From NCBI GenBank assembly GCA_021154405.1, contig JAJKIP010000062.1, positions 1 through 42,357 of the forward strand: a stretch of DNA of 42,357 bases, in the 5' to 3' direction. A program made the position numbers and the translations under genes. Under the pieces are notes generated by a model. That model was not told the origin of the DNA and searched no databases. It was given only the letters and a program-made list of their open reading frames with translations. Below are positions 41,462-42,357 of the stretch, piece by piece. The stretch's first letter is position 1. Each line of letters starts with the position of its first letter. The DNA is from Segetibacter sp. GTDB lineage: Bacteria > Bacteroidota > Bacteroidia > Chitinophagales > Chitinophagaceae.

Positions 41462-42357
41462 ATGGGTAAGCCAAAAAAAGAACTCGTATTCACCCGGCAT
41501 TTCAATGCTCCAAAGGATATTGTATTTTCAGCATTTGCCAGTGCAGAAGCGATGGCAGAATGGTGGGGGCCTGCTGAAGCCAATACAACAGTAATAAGTT
41601 TTGATTTTAGTCCTCGGGGGCGTTTTCATTATAAGTCCGAAATAAAAGGGCATACCAGCTATGGACTATTGGTCTATGGCGAGATCAGGAAGCCAGACCT
41701 GATTGAATTCACGTCTTCTTTCTCTAATGAAAAAGCGGAAGTAGTGAGTAGTCCCATGATGGCCAGCTGGCCAAAAGAGATATTCAATAGTTTTTCCTTT
41801 ACCGAATCGAATGGCATAACCACTATTACTATTATCGGTTATCCTGTAAATCCAACAGAGGAAGAATATAAAACTTTTGTGGACCTCCAACCAGGAGTAC
41901 AAAAAGGCATGGGAGGCATGTTTGACCAGTTGCAAAAATATATTGAAGCTCAATTTCAATTACGTCAAAAGGCAAAAACATCAACCTTGTCCAGAACCAG
42001 CACCTATCTCAATTTTGATGGCAATACGGAAGAAGCATTCCTGTTTTATAAATCAGTTTTTGGTACTGAATTCAATGGAGAAGGTATTAAACACTTTGGA
42101 GATATCCCGCAAACAGCTGGTAATCCTCCCGTAAATGAAAATATAAAAAAAATGGTGCTGCATGTGGAGCTTCCTTTGTTAGGAAATCATATTTTAATGG
42201 GCACAGACGCTCCAAAGGAGATGGGCTTTACGCTGAATTTTGGAAACAATGTTCATATTTGCCTGGAACCTGATTCGCGAAAAGAAACAGAGCGATTGTT
42301 TGCAGCGCTTAGTTCCGGAGGTACTGTTACAATGCCTTTGGAGGATATGTTTTTTGG
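41462..42357 (+). CDS. SRPBCC (AHSA1-type) and VOC/PhnB-like fusion protein (3' end outside window)
   Basis: The frame is open from ATG 41462 to the window edge with no stop, about 298 codons. Residues 1 to about 165 are an AHSA1-like START/SRPBCC domain: ELVFTRHFNAPKDIVFSAFA, MAEWWGPAEANTTVISFDFS, GRFHYKSEIKGHTSYGLLVYG and MGGMFDQLQKYIE. From about residue 178 a second domain of the VOC/PhnB (3-demethylubiquinone methyltransferase-like) type begins: YLNFDGNTEEAFLFYKSVFG, HVELPLLGNHILMGTDAP, FGNNVHICLEPDS and the ending EDMFFG. Both families are often encoded separately next to ArsR regulators; here they are fused. Small-molecule binding is likely; the ligand is unknown. Confidence 0.9.
   Translation, partial: MGKPKKELVFTRHFNAPKDIVFSAFASAEAMAEWWGPAEANTTVISFDFSPRGRFHYKSEIKGHTSYGLLVYGEIRKPDLIEFTSSFSNEKAEVVSSPMMASWPKEIFNSFSFTESNGITTITIIGYPVNPTEEEYKTFVDLQPGVQKGMGGMFDQLQKYIEAQFQLRQKAKTSTLSRTSTYLNFDGNTEEAFLFYKSVFGTEFNGEGIKHFGDIPQTAGNPPVNENIKKMVLHVELPLLGNHILMGTDAPKEMGFTLNFGNNVHICLEPDSRKETERLFAALSSGGTVTMPLEDMFF

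Noticed and set aside
1-42357. Search for CRISPR arrays, tRNA/rRNA genes, insertion sequences, phage or conjugation genes
   Set aside because: No regularly spaced repeats, transposase or integrase motifs or RNA-gene signatures were seen; a computed search would be more reliable than reading by eye.

Overview
The window is chromosomal DNA of a member of the phylum Bacteroidota, most likely a soil or plant-associated Chitinophagaceae-type bacterium. The evidence is two SusC/SusD pairs, a hybrid two-component regulator (HTCS) beside one of them, a type IX secretion (T9SS) C-terminal sorting domain, many SusD-like and other lipoproteins with short lipoboxes, weak or absent Shine-Dalgarno sequences, and one textbook Bacteroidota promoter (TTTG, 20 nt, TAnnTTTG). 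No tRNA, rRNA, CRISPR array, transposase or phage gene was seen.

Region 1 (1-8343, + strand) is the downstream part of a polysaccharide utilisation locus (PUL): a SusC cut by the window edge, SusD, a GH130-type phosphorylase/hydrolase, an MFS transporter overlapping it, and a 575-residue lipoprotein of unassigned function that looks like an alpha-helical-barrel carbohydrate enzyme. Together they suggest outer-membrane capture of a beta-mannoside-type oligosaccharide, inner-membrane import and cytoplasmic phosphorolysis. The lipoprotein is the best candidate for an undescribed activity.

Region 2 (8367-24057, mixed strands) is a mosaic of envelope and secreted proteins: a patatin fused to an outer-membrane barrel, an NHL-repeat lipoprotein, an M43 metalloprotease with a T9SS domain, a small lipoprotein, a DUF6055-like secreted HExxH protein, a TonB-dependent receptor with its upstream periplasmic-propeller histidine kinase and LuxR-type response regulator, a PepSY-like lipoprotein and a small M48-like zincin. 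Three unrelated secreted HExxH proteins lie within 12 kb. Several hairpins sit between these genes.

Region 3 (24124-39989, + strand) is a complete-looking second PUL: HTCS regulator, SusC, SusD, GH30-like glycosidase, an FG-GAP/ASPIC-UnbV lipoprotein and a GH35 beta-galactosidase. The enzyme pair suggests a beta-galactan target, perhaps beta-1,6-galactan side chains of arabinogalactan. A perfect 18-bp palindrome lies just upstream of the likely susC start. A strong intrinsic terminator sits inside the operon between susD and the enzyme genes, which would make susCD more abundant than the enzymes.

Region 4 (40044-42357) holds a small hydrophilic protein on the minus strand, a small secreted protein with a perfect 21-bp in-frame tandem duplication, and an ArsR-family repressor. 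The repressor is followed 4 bp later by an SRPBCC-VOC fusion gene that runs off the window. Two copies of a GCAAG-N6-CTTGC dyad overlap the repressor promoter and make a convincing autoregulatory operator.
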